A DNA stretch of 64,000 nucleotides from Acholoe squamosa (lineage: Eukaryota > Annelida > Polychaeta > Phyllodocida > Polynoidae): NCBI GenBank assembly GCA_949317995.1, contig OX439036.1, forward strand, positions 8,102,356 to 8,166,355, written 5' to 3'. The number at the start of each line of letters is the position of its first letter. Position 1 is the first letter of the stretch. The notes beneath the pieces are model-generated. The model did no database searches. It was given only the letters and a program-made list of their open reading frames with translations, and was not told the origin of the DNA. Below, in pieces: positions 1 to 10,970 of this stretch. Both the position numbers and the translations under genes were made by a program.

Positions 1-1735
1 CACTTTCTACACTGTTATATAGGAAGAAGGAAAATGCTCACATTGGCATTGGCTGGAAGTTAGCCATTACTTCATAAAAAGAGAGAACTGAATGACTGTG
101 TGATATATTTTCATCGATCCCATGGATTAATCCTGTGGGGTGTATCATTGAAAATGGAGCGGTATCCAAGGGAGCTCAGTTCTGTAATTATTTCATGTTA
201 TTTTGATTTTAAACTGCTTAGAACCTGATTTAGCATCTAACCTAGTCACATGATCAGCAATTGCAATTGTATCCCTGTTATTCCAAACCCACACATATTA
301 ATGAACGTATAGAATAGTGTTTATAATCAAGTGTATAATAGCACCCTCCCTGCTCACTGAGGCCTTTGATTGTGTCCAGCCTCCCTTTGAATTGCAATTT
401 CTTGCATTCTTACCTGTCCTGCTTTAATTCGGCTACAGTTACCACCCTTTCATTAGGTATCATTTTCTCTTTATTTGTCTAGCTCATCCCTCCTTCTGCC
501 TACCTGATGCAAATACCTTGTCCCTAGCTGACCACAGAGGTGGTGGTCTATCCTAATATGGCCGACATCTGTAACCAGATTGTCTGTGGGATTTAGTGGC
601 CGGCTTATCCAGTCTCATTCTATCACCCTGACCACATCCGACCTATATCACTCATCTTAAACCTAGCATTGATCTCGACCTCTGACTGTAGTTTGGGAAA
701 ACAGAGACTAGCCAATCTCTCTCCATTATCAGTAATTGATAAATTGCAGGTAATGACACTCACAGGCAAATTCATACTCCACTTAGTGGTGGTTCCAAGT
801 ACTCACCAGACTCTCAAGGACTCAGCCCGGTGGCTCCACCTTCTGTTAATCACTGAGCAACTCTCAACCCCAGTTACAACGGGTGACACACTTTAGCTTT
901 TCTCACCCGGCATTCATAACAATACACCTCATAAACTTTTCCACCATTCCCAACCTCTTTTTAATGGTGTGGTTTTCATAAAACTCAGGACTTTGTAATA
1001 CCTTGATATATTTTACTCAAATTTTATGGACTTCATGTAGATCACTCTTTGGTCCATCTAATTTGTGTTCAGCCTGCGTCATGTCACTGCGTTCTGTTAA
1101 TCTATCCTATTTCTGGATCTCCATTCTACTTTTCCTTTTTTCTTTCAGGGTTTATATATAATGTGTTTGTTCTGAGGGAAATGTGATAGGGGAGTGGCTT
1201 GACAGATCGAATCTGATGTTTTGTGCTATCCACAGTAGGATGAATAATATAACCATTAGACTTCTGAGAGCTCAGACATTACATTTTTAACTCCTGTTAA
1301 TGCACAAGATGGGGCTTTGAATACTTCTAGTATTCTGTAAGAAGTGAATTGTATAGTAGGAAGAATGATAGAATTGTGACAACATAATTCAAATGAGATA
1401 AGGGTCCTTCTTCAGAATGCCATTATGATATCAAGTATCAAGAGACTAGTCATTTTAGATCTTCTAAGTGCCTTGTCTTATGTTTTATCTATCATCAATA
1501 TGAAAAACTCTATTGGATAACTTCGGCTAATTTAGCCTCTTTTAGTGGCTGACTTATCCAGACTCATTCCACCACCCTCTGCACGCCCCACCTCTGTCAC
1601 TCAGCCTCACCCTAGCAATCGTCTCAGCCTCTGATCCTCAGTGGGAAAACACATACTACCCCATCTATCTCCTACTCCGCAACCTGGCACTTCAATTAGC
1701 TGATATAACTTTCTCTCTCTCGTTCTTTATCCCCT
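1..1735. other. Repeat-derived non-coding DNA
   Basis: No convincing gene. It holds two copies (about 530-660 and 1540-1620) of a dispersed repeat recognised by a CCACAGAGG...GGTCT stretch followed by CTTATCCAG and a CA-rich segment; related copies recur near 4.62, 14.47, 36.95, 42.86 and 49.70 kb. The short open frames here lack family resemblance or splice context. Confidence 0.5.
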
Positions 1736-2016
1736 TTAGGCCAAAAAGATAAAGGTTTGTTTCCAGTAACATGACTTGAAAAGGTAGGGTCGAAAGGTCG
1801 GACATCTTTTTTTTATTTTTGTTTTTACATTTATAAAGGAAATGTTAGGGCACATATCAACGGAGTATGACATTCTGAGATTTCATTGTAAAATAATGGA
1901 CCCGAAAAATGACAACTGTGAGAGAGAGGAATAATACGAAAAGGATAGATTTCTTTTACCTATTTTACTAGGGTCGGTCGGGTAACTGGAAACACAACTT
2001 CTTTTTTTTCGGCCTT
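1736..2016. mobile_element. Small TIR element (MITE) with GGCC ends
   Basis: The left end (GGCCAAAAAGATAAAGG followed by TTTCCAGTAAC) is an imperfect inverted copy of the right end (GGTAACTGGAAACACAACTT then CGGCC), with TA next to each GGCC end. There is no coding capacity. A partial relative lies at about 45660-45905, sharing the internal AATGACAACTGTGAGAGAG and the GGGTCGG...ACTGGAAACACA arm. This is the structure expected of a non-autonomous DNA transposon; superfamily not determined. Confidence 0.6.
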
Positions 2017-4039
2017 ATGTCCATAAATTTATTTTCTCTACCTGTTTCCACTTGTGCTAACCCTGGACCTTTCTCTCATAGGTACTGTCACATATAAGAA
2101 CAGTTTATAAAACGAACACTGTCAATATTCAAGTGTCAACTCCCAGTGCCTCTATCCTGAAAGCACTTAGATTATCCAGTTCGGGCACCCGAAATCGTTC
2201 TGAAATGTGATAACCGTGGTATAAGAGTTTCTAACAAAATGATAGAGGAAGATTATTATTTTATCGGTAAGGAAAAGCTAAATGTTGAAGCAATGTGTGA
2301 TGATAACGCTGGATATTTGTAGCTGATGGGGATGTATTTTAGGAATGTCACACAAATACACTAGAACATACTTCAATATTTCTCTAGCTTCATAACAAAA
2401 CCTTTTTACAAAGGCTGCCCTACTAGCATCATTATACTTTTTCATGTGCACTATACATAACCTGGATCGCTTTTTATTGTTCTCCAAGAGAGCTGGTGTA
2501 AGTTGTATCTGTAGTGTTAGCCTGCAATTGAAATGACACCTGGAACAGTGCACCAATTCACCTGATAACCTTTTACACTTGAATGAATGCATCATTGAGG
2601 GGGGGAGGGGATAATTAACAGTATTCGTTAATTAGATAAGTCCTAGAATACCAGGTTCTTGGCTCATGAAAGTTTTATTTGTGGGTTAGTGGTAGTACTT
2701 CTCCTGTTGTGTGTACATGGTGTATAAGCCTCAGGACTCTATATGGCACTATACAGCAAGCACCCTGCTATGAGCTTCTCCCTGCCCACTCTGTGAGCTG
2801 CTCCCTCCTAGAAGTATCCACTACTGCTGTCACCCTGCTCCTCTATATCTGCTCTCTACCATGGCCAACGTGCATCTCCTGCTTCCTGTCCCTATTCATA
2901 CCTCTTTGTTCCCCGCCTAGTATCTAGAAGCACTACGTCACAGAGGCTTATGAATGTATTTGAATACATACCGTAACCATGGCATAGAATACATATACAG
3001 TGTCATAAGACTTATTTTCTTACATCATGTGACCTGAGGGATCATGTGACCATGTTCTCTATGGTATTAAAGGTTCTCGTTTACAACTGTGTAGTTTATG
3101 TTGTAGCAGGACAAGGCTACTCAGACGCTGAGAGGGTCGTGTCAGATTGTGCATGGCTGGCATGTCTCCGTGTTGGAGAACTATAATCAGCGCTGACTCC
3201 AGAGCTATATATATGCCATTCTATAGAGCCCAACTTTACACTTTATGAAGGGACAGCAGAACAGGGTAAACAGTGGGAAAAACAATCAGATAGGCCTTCA
3301 ATGGGAGTATCTTAAGAAATAATGTGTATGGAATGTACAGGACCTATTGATTATGCTTTGCTCTAATGTAAGGGCATGTTACCTTCCACTTTCCTTTAAT
3401 TCCTAAACCCTTCTGTACAGTATACAGGCCTGCAGGGTGCAGATGTCACATGATGCACAAGGAAATGCAGGTTTATCAGTGCTGGTGAGACATACATTAT
3501 GCACTGTGTATGCATTAAAGGGTTAACCACAGCCATATATCAGGATAGGCACCTGCACCTTGCATCTAAATGGCCCAACTCTCCACACCCCTAGTTACTG
3601 ATGATGTATGGAAGGCTTAGGCCAAAACCAAAAAGACAGATTTAAGGAAACATGGGACGTAAATATAGGCAACTATGTTTACATTTAATTTCTAACCTCT
3701 CCTGGACAGTGTCTTGCACCCATCACAACCCTAAACTAGTAAAATGATTACATAGAGTTGACCAGGGCATGATTTGTCTTGTTAAACATATATTTATTCT
3801 ATTCAGCCTTATTCTAGAGGTGGTCTATGTCCTCCAATAAAGTACAGGATTTCTGAGCAGGCTATAGCAATGTCTCCATGGGGAGGCTGACAACTGTGTT
3901 CAGTAAATCCGGGATGAGAATAAATCCATCCGTCTATGTGTGAGGCTACGGACGAATAGGATCAGAAGGATTTACCTACCCCCATACATCCATAGTTCCA
4001 CATACCTTTATTATCTTTACAGGGTAAATGTAAACTATG
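2017..4039. other. Non-coding DNA, nothing recognised
   Basis: AT-rich sequence with short chance open frames. I see no gene, RNA gene or clear element boundary. Confidence 0.4.
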
Positions 4040-4043
4040 GTAT

Positions 4044-4419
4044 TGTAGAGGTACACGTTACTAAACCATAGGAGTTGGGTACCGTCTGACGTGGCGGGTG
4101 AGTCGAGTCGTCGGACGTTCCTCAGGTTCCGGATAGGTGGCAGCACCGATCCGGGTCTGTGGGGACATCTGACGACGAACACCTGGGTCCGTATATAAAG
4201 CCCAGGGCTCAGCCGCTACGTCAGAGGCCCTTCTGGCCTCCACACCATGTAAACCACTGTCTTTTAATATTAGCTGCCTCTTTGATATCATCCGGCAGCC
4301 GTGAGTGTGCGTTAAGTAATAAACCTAACCGTTGGCATACACTTGGAATACTGTCTTACTCTTTCTTTCCGAACCGTAAGACCCGAACCCCCAGGTCCGT
4401 AAGGCCACAAACCCTTACA
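4044..4419 (+). mobile_element. Solo LTR with 4-bp target-site duplication
   Basis: The 376-bp segment starts TGTAG and ends TTACA (TG...CA with a TGTA/TACA inverted tip) and is bracketed by GTAT at 4040-4043 and 4420-4423. Inside, in LTR order, are a strong TATA box (TATATAAAG, 4192-4200), then AATAAA (4318-4323), then a pyrimidine-rich U5-like tail. It is GC-richer than its surroundings. No internal retroelement sequence flanks it, so it is best read as a solo LTR left by LTR-LTR recombination. It is unrelated in sequence to the LTRs of the 15-kb element further right. Orientation + follows from TATA before poly(A) signal. Confidence 0.8.
4192..4200 (+). promoter_or_regulatory. TATA box of the solo LTR
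   Basis: TATATAAAG about 125 bases upstream of AATAAA (4318-4323), inside the solo LTR. This is the U3/R arrangement expected of an RNA polymerase II LTR promoter. Any transcript would read into non-coding flanking DNA. Confidence 0.55.
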
Positions 4420-7063
4420 GTATCATAGAGTTACAGCAATGTGGTCCAGACAAGATGCTTGCCTTTGCATGTTGCTCCTAGGAAGGAGTATGGTAGTCCC
4501 ATTCTAGGGTGTGAAGTGTCTTACAATCCCCACCTCTGATCAAGCTCTAAAACAGGGGATCTTTTGCTTTGTGCTCTGTAACCGCTAACCTGATGTCAAT
4601 ATCTGGTCCCTATACTAGTTGATGTTGATGGACTGTCCAAATACGGCTGATGGTCTGTGGCTTATCCAGACTCAGTCTCGTCCCTCTCTCGTGTTTTTGG
4701 AGTGTGGGTCCCCATATTCTGGGGAATATTACTATGCACTGTACCTGTCTACATTTAACCACTACAGCAACCAGCGCCCAGAACTACTTTTACCCAGAAA
4801 CGCTGGTTGCCAGAGACGACTCACGCTAGTGGTAGAGCTGGGGCCAGATTGATTCAGACTTATCCTCTCACCCCACGCCACACCTCAACACTATCAGTCA
4901 CCATCACCCTACAATTTTTGGTGCAAATCTATCACCATCTGCCCACCCTACCACCTTGTCCACTTTTAAAGAATTATTTGTTTTTCTTTGCCACCTTGGG
5001 GGCCTCACCTTAAGGCCTCTCTCTTCTCACAATCCGATATTCGTCTTCTCCAACCTATCCACAGAGTGAATGGACCATCCTATTAGTGAGCTGCTTTCCA
5101 CAGTGTCAGACAAAGAATTCACTCACACTTCCCCAGATGGTTCTGAAGCCTATAGATGTGTTTCAAGGCTGACTAGGTGTGAGATTGACCAGGTCTGTAA
5201 GTGGATGTTTAAGGCAACCACCTAGATTAATCAATCATTGACCAGACCCAGACTGGGGGTGGTGCAAAGAGTGAGGGGGTAGTGAAGGTCTTTCCTACCA
5301 CCCCTACACCTCTAGCATGCTGCCCTGCCCTACCCAAGCATCCAAAAGCCCTCTCACTTTCCTAACCAGACTTCAAACTTACCATGGAATTTCCTGCCCT
5401 AGTGTGACAGGCCTCTTTCTCAATGAGGTTTAATTCTACTATACGGGCTCCCAATACAAGCCCCCATGCACTCTACTATAAAGACCAAGCATAGTCCATG
5501 GTCACAGTAAGACGTCATTTTCCTTCCCTTCTTTGTGGGGACCTCTGTGCTCCTCAAAGGGAGACAATGGTTTTGACTCGAGGGATGTTTCCAATAGCCC
5601 TGAAAATGTGCATTCAGGACAATTGGCAAAATGATAGTATTACTAGTAAATTCTCTCTTATCGATGGTTTATATGAGAAGCATAGTACAAGGTCCCTGCG
5701 GCTTATAGGTTCAGCCAAAGGAAGGGATGAAACCATCCCTGGAGTTGGAAACATGTGGCAGGAGGAAATGTGTACAGTAGGATGCTTAAGGCAAAACAGT
5801 AACTCAATGCTGTCATCAATGTGTTCGGTGAATTATGAGTGAAGGAGCTGTTTCCTGTCTCCTCAGAATACAGCACATCATCAGTGGCTGTAATTTGTTC
5901 TAAAAGCCCTCTCTCACCATCCTAGGGACGCACACTGTAAGGCTCCTGTCATGATGGTAGATTGGAACCTCGAGTGTAATTTTGTAATCATGTAGGGGGT
6001 GTCGAAATGACCATTGTTCAACTTGATGGTAGTTGATGATTATGGACTTCACTAGATACACACTGCTGTGGAATTTACTATGTAATGTTCAAACGTCTTG
6101 GAGAGAAATATTCTATGTGCCTTTTTGTAATAGGTCACCGTGCCTTTCTACCGGATTTGTATACAGATGGTAGCCTCTCGTGTCAGTATTGCAATGTGTT
6201 ACTCCATTTTTCTGATGGTTCCTTGCACACAAAGGATTACACGACCTGTTTGTAGCACAGCCAAGTTCTTGTTCAGACTGTTCCTAGGTCCTTACATACT
6301 GTGCTCTGCTACGAGGCCCCAGTAGATGCTGCCAACTGTTTAACATATTCAGGACTGCATCGAGTGACAAGGCGCTTGCTCATCGCTTTCCATGATGCAC
6401 ACACTGCAACTAGGTACATGCCATAATGTCCAAAGTTACTCATCAGGACCGCATCCATCAGCATGACCAAACGCCATCAGGACATAACGATCTATACACC
6501 ATTATAACACGGTTAGAGAGTTTTCAGTGCCGAAAATGGATAATATCGATTCCTATATCTGGCGATAGAGCACCCAAAATTCACGGCGAGCGGACAGCGG
6601 GGCGGACATGTTGAAACCTACCACGAGACGAAAGTAAATTCTCCATTTTTGAAGCTTATAGACCAAATATAGCGAAATCCTTTGGACATAACATAGTTAA
6701 AACCATATTTTACCTCTCTGTCGGGTAGATTACTTGATATTATAGCTGAATTTAAGATAAAAAATTATGAAACTTTCGAATCGAGCGACTTGCCGTGTGT
6801 CTTCTCCGTTCTGTTTACACTACATGTGCCGCCGCCTGGTGTGTACAGAATGGATTATATTTTAGACTGGCGCAGCCCTGTCTCGAGGTGTTCGCAGTAG
6901 TAGGTCTATGAGAGTTGGAGTTTGAGGAGTTCGCCAGCCTAAGCATACGACAACATGAAACCAAGATGGCGGAGGGCCGTCTTGTCGACTCGCATAAGAA
7001 ATGAATGGATTATATCATTTTTTAAGGTAAATACTTAGAATTAATGGTGGAAACCATGTTATA

Positions 7064-7131
7064 AATGCCTTCCAGGGCATATATATGCACTCTGCTCCGC
7101 GTCGTGCATATATCATGCCCTGAAAGGCATT
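7064..7131. repeat. Near-perfect hairpin, 27-28-bp arms
   Basis: Arm 7064-7090 (AATGCCTTCCAGGGCAT...) pairs with arm 7104-7131 with one mismatch and one 1-nt bulge, around a 13-nt CG-rich loop. It could be a tiny fold-back element or a structured RNA precursor; nothing shows transcription. Confidence 0.6.
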
Positions 7132-8457
7132 CGTTCAAGTCTAAGCATTATACATTACATTCCTATAGTGGAAAATGGAGGGTATGGTCTAGCGTCAACT
7201 TAGGGATGGTCTACCCTGTAGTGATGTAGAGCAGCCTCGTGGAGGGTGGCTGAGGTAGATGTATAGTCTAAGAGATCTACTGCAGTTGTAAGATATTCTA
7301 TAGAAGTTGGGTACTTAGAGGATAGGCTGTCTGTATTCACATAACATGAAGGCTTTGTTCTATTTGGAATGGAAAATAGTTGGAATCTGTTGTTGATATA
7401 TTCTCTGAGCACCCCACTATAGGTTCTGCAATTTTAGAAGCCTTTCTAACAACTTCATATCCATCTATCCTACCTTCCTTGGTACTATCTGCCGCTCATA
7501 TCCGTCTTCTTTCAATATGTTTTAAATTCATTTTTCTCTTCTCTTCTCTGGCTCTACATTCTGGTGAATTTACTTGAAATGCTGCTGTTATTGCACTTGC
7601 AAAAAAATAAAAGACAGCATACCCCAGCACTTGCAAAAAAATAAAAGACAGCATACCCTAACAAACTTAGCCTACCTAACAACATGGGTAGCAACTTTTG
7701 CCTGTATGTGCTGCTGTGGGCAGTCAGCACAGCATTCAAGTCACAAATCAGACCATTGAATCCACGCTTCAGCTGGGTGAAACTATATATCCCACGATCA
7801 GGCAACCTGTGCAGAAGTCTACCTAGGATCAATCTGTCCTCCCTGGCAGGGACTGTGACTATATGACTGCGTTATGTGATATTTACACAGTGCAGTATGA
7901 CCAACCATTCCACAAGTCATTGCCCGACGTCAACGACATAGAATACCTGCACTAACAGCCTTCTTTATGCCAGATTCAAAGAGTGTAGACTAGGTACAAG
8001 TTTAGTTGTTGTTTACCTTTGGTGGTTTTTCAACCATGAGTTTACCTTTGGCTATAGTGAGGGTTCCGAAGATAGTGTGCACAAGGCTTGGAATCTCTTG
8101 TAATATTTAAGTATGTACTACTGCCAAGCATCAAGGGAAGTCTGGTTGAAGCTCTGGGGGATTGTCTGAGCAATCAATTGAGTGAGGGTTTGATGTATTT
8201 GAAAGGGAAGAATGTCTACCATCTGGATGATTCTCAGGGTAGGTCCTGGTGAAAACTAGCAATTTCCGTCAATCTGACAGCCTGTTTGGTGACTGATATT
8301 TTTAAAAAGTAAAGGTGCTACAGTTATCAAAATAGTCTCAATTGAAGCGGAATTTGTTTCACAACTTCATGTACACAGAAAAATATGTTTCTATTCAATG
8401 GCTGTGAGAGTGATGAAAGGTAGCGAACAATTGAAGATTTCAGAAAACTATTACCCT

Positions 8458-8472
8458 GGTTTCCATGGCAAC
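8458..8472. promoter_or_regulatory. RFX-type X-box match
   Basis: GTTTCCATGGCAAC (8459-8472) fits the palindromic X-box consensus GTHNYYATRRNAAC bound by RFX factors, which control ciliary genes in animals. No gene start is visible nearby, and one chance match in 64 kb is not very unlikely. Confidence 0.25.
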
Positions 8473-9772
8473 TGGTCACATGATTTTCAAAATATTGAAG
8501 AAATGATGCTACATTTAGGTAGCCCTTTATCGTACCTTTAACCTGGTATCAAGATCAATATTGCAGCTTGACTGGTTGGGAAATTATCAATGACATTTCA
8601 AAACAAGTGAGGGAAACTTTAAGTTTTCAGGCCCATACTTGGTGAGAAGATCTATAGTTATGGGATTCTCAAATAGAAGGGGTGGTGTGTAGCTGTAGTA
8701 CTTTAAGAAATGGCCTCCAGGTCCCGAAGATTAGATGGTCCAATACCAATTGCACTTTTCATGAATTCTGAAAACCAATGGGTATAAATCAAGGCTCGCA
8801 GACAGTATGGCTCCTGTCATAATGGTAGATTGGAAAATGAAGTGTAATAAATTAGGTAATCATGGCAGGAGTGTTGAAAGGGCTATTCTTCAAACTGATG
8901 GTATTTGCTTTGTTTAGCTCCTCTACAAACTGCAGTGGTCTGGCTTGTGACTTAACTACTGTACATCGGCAATACATACAGGCACCGGTTGACATCCATG
9001 CTTAGTTCCAGAGATAGACCCAAGTGTATAGAATATAGATAGCAGGTCTTGTCTATTTTGACATTTTCCAGGATGTTTTGTGAGGATAGGAGATAGAAAG
9101 GGAAGGAGTGTGCAATTGCATTTAAAGTAGATTCACCGAAGTTATAACAAAGAAGAGAGCAATGAAATAGAAAAAAAAGAAGCAGGATAAGCAGGGAAAG
9201 ATAAGACTAAGGAAGGCAAGGTGAACTGGTAGGGCCTTGTTGTAAAGGATTCTAAACTTGCAGGGATGCTCACTGGTTTGTGCTATTTCCTTATCAAATG
9301 AAATTCAGTGGAGTGCTGAAGTCTACCTATAGGTTGGTCTGCCCTTCCTGACTAGTACATGTTTGCACAGAGCAGTCTGACCAACCACTCCACAAGTCAT
9401 CACCGAATATCAATGACACAGAACATTTGCTAAAAGCTAAATGGTAAATGATGGGGGAAAGTAGGTCATGGGGTCGTTGTTTGATTGCAAATTATTATCT
9501 TTTACTATGAATTGTGTGCCCATGAGCCATTTTCTTTCTGGAAAAGGAGAACAGGTGATTAAATGCTACAATTTTAAGGGGAAATGTAACAGAATTAATT
9601 TTTGGGGGTTTTAGATGCCAAATTTAAAGGGGGCTCGGGGGCAAAGCCCCCAACAAAAAGATAGTCATTAACCTTATGTCCATAATTTACTGGTACCGAA
9701 CACCCCCTCCACCAGAAATAGGTTGGTCCCTTGTCATTTACCACATAAGCGCGGCCCAGAACACCTGCACTA

Positions 9773-10673
9773 CACTGCAAAAATGGTGTTTAGATTTTAA
9801 ACATGTTTAGGTCTAAACATGTTTAAAACCTAAACATATAGGTCAGCTAGGTGTCTCATCGACTACACATTTAGGAAATGAACACTTTTATTCTAACTAC
9901 ATAAACATTTACGCTAAACATGTTTAGATGTTTAGAGTTGAGACAGTTGAATAATAGGTGTTTAGATTTAAACATCAATATGTTTAGATACTTGGATGTT
10001 GAATCCACACCAGGTAGCAGCACTACCTTTGACTGGACAATCTGCACACAGTTATAATCAATTGTTGTGACAAATGTCCCCAAATCCCATGTTTATCATG
10101 GTTTCATTTCATAATATGTCATGTGAATAGAAAGCGCAATAGAAAATTGACTAGATTCACCTCATGCCACCATCATTAGCATAAAATAATCAATAAGTTC
10201 CATGACTGACACCTATTTGATGTTATTCTGGAATAGATAAGGCAATGTCCTTCCTGCCAAGCTGTTGTACTTTCTCAAGTCTCTCATTCTGATGCAGTGT
10301 GTAATATATGTACACATAAATAGGTGTGGCTGACATCTTTGGAGACTTTGATAAGTAAATACCTGCTGATGTCCCCCCTCCAGTAAATGAGAAAACAAAC
10401 AAAATGTATCTCTGTTTTGTAATGCATAAATGTCTGCAAACCTTAACTCTCCATCAAATCATTTAAACATCTAAACACAAACATTCATAAACACCTAAAC
10501 ACAAAAATTCATATATCTAAACACAAAGTTTTAACCTAAAGACCTACATTTCGAAACACTTGAGCTAAGCACATTGTTTGGCTAAACATGTTTAGGAAAT
10601 GAATGTGATTACAAAAACGTTGCAATAATAGGTTTAGAATTGTGTTTAGGATCTAAACACCATTTTTGCAGTG
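9773..10673. mobile_element. TA-flanked CACTGCAAAAA TIR element, copy 1
   Basis: A 901-bp element with ends CACTGCAAAAATGGTGTTTAG and its inverted complement, each flanked by TA (9771-9772 and 10674-10675), consistent with a TA target-site duplication. The interior is full of short CTAAAC/GTTTAG motifs in both orientations, often as palindromes around ACATGT. Two more copies lie at 41176-42052 and 46052-48441. There is no transposase; the short minus-strand frame shared with copy 3 is explained by homology between copies. Non-autonomous DNA transposon; superfamily undetermined. Confidence 0.75.
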
Positions 10674-10675
10674 TA

Positions 10676-10970
10676 GGTTTACATTGACCAGACCAGCTGG
10701 ATTCATAACTCAATCTACTAATGTGAATGCACACAGTGATGCTCTTTTGTCCAGTAGAGCTGAAGGGATAGCTACATTTCCACTATCCTATCCAAGTCAG
10801 GTTTACCAAGAGATATTCATGGGGTGAATGACCCATATTTAGATGTTTAACTGATACATAGGCGTAGGTTCACGGTGCAAGTGTGGTACATCTCCTCCAT
10901 CCTTCCCACAAGGGCTTCTTTGCATTTATCTCATGGTTTCATCATCTACTTACATAATATATATATATAT
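10676..10970. other. Flank between two TIR elements
   Basis: About 300 bp of non-coding DNA. The segment with TCAGGTTTACCAAGA (about 10798) has a relative at about 36570, just right of the 3' LTR. It ends in a short (TA)n run. Confidence 0.4.

Larger units (their letters stand above)
4424..9770. other. Degenerate copy of a multi-kb repeated segment
   Basis: No gene supported. It contains landmarks that recur elsewhere in the window: a GACTGTCCAAATAC segment (4627), AATCATTGACCAGACCCAGACTGGG-like sequence (5232; also 15005 and 37480), a GTAATTTGTTC...GTAGATTGGAACCTC segment (5888; also 8808, 39560 and 44245), and a GTCTACCTAGG...GACCAACCA segment (about 7820; also 9325 and 20560). Copies are diverged, so the duplications are not recent. 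Confidence 0.5.

Noticed and set aside
9871..10083. 70-codon minus-strand ORF similar to one at 46133-46345
   Set aside because: Similarity is explained by both lying in copies of the same non-coding TIR element; the copy at 41176 does not keep the frame.
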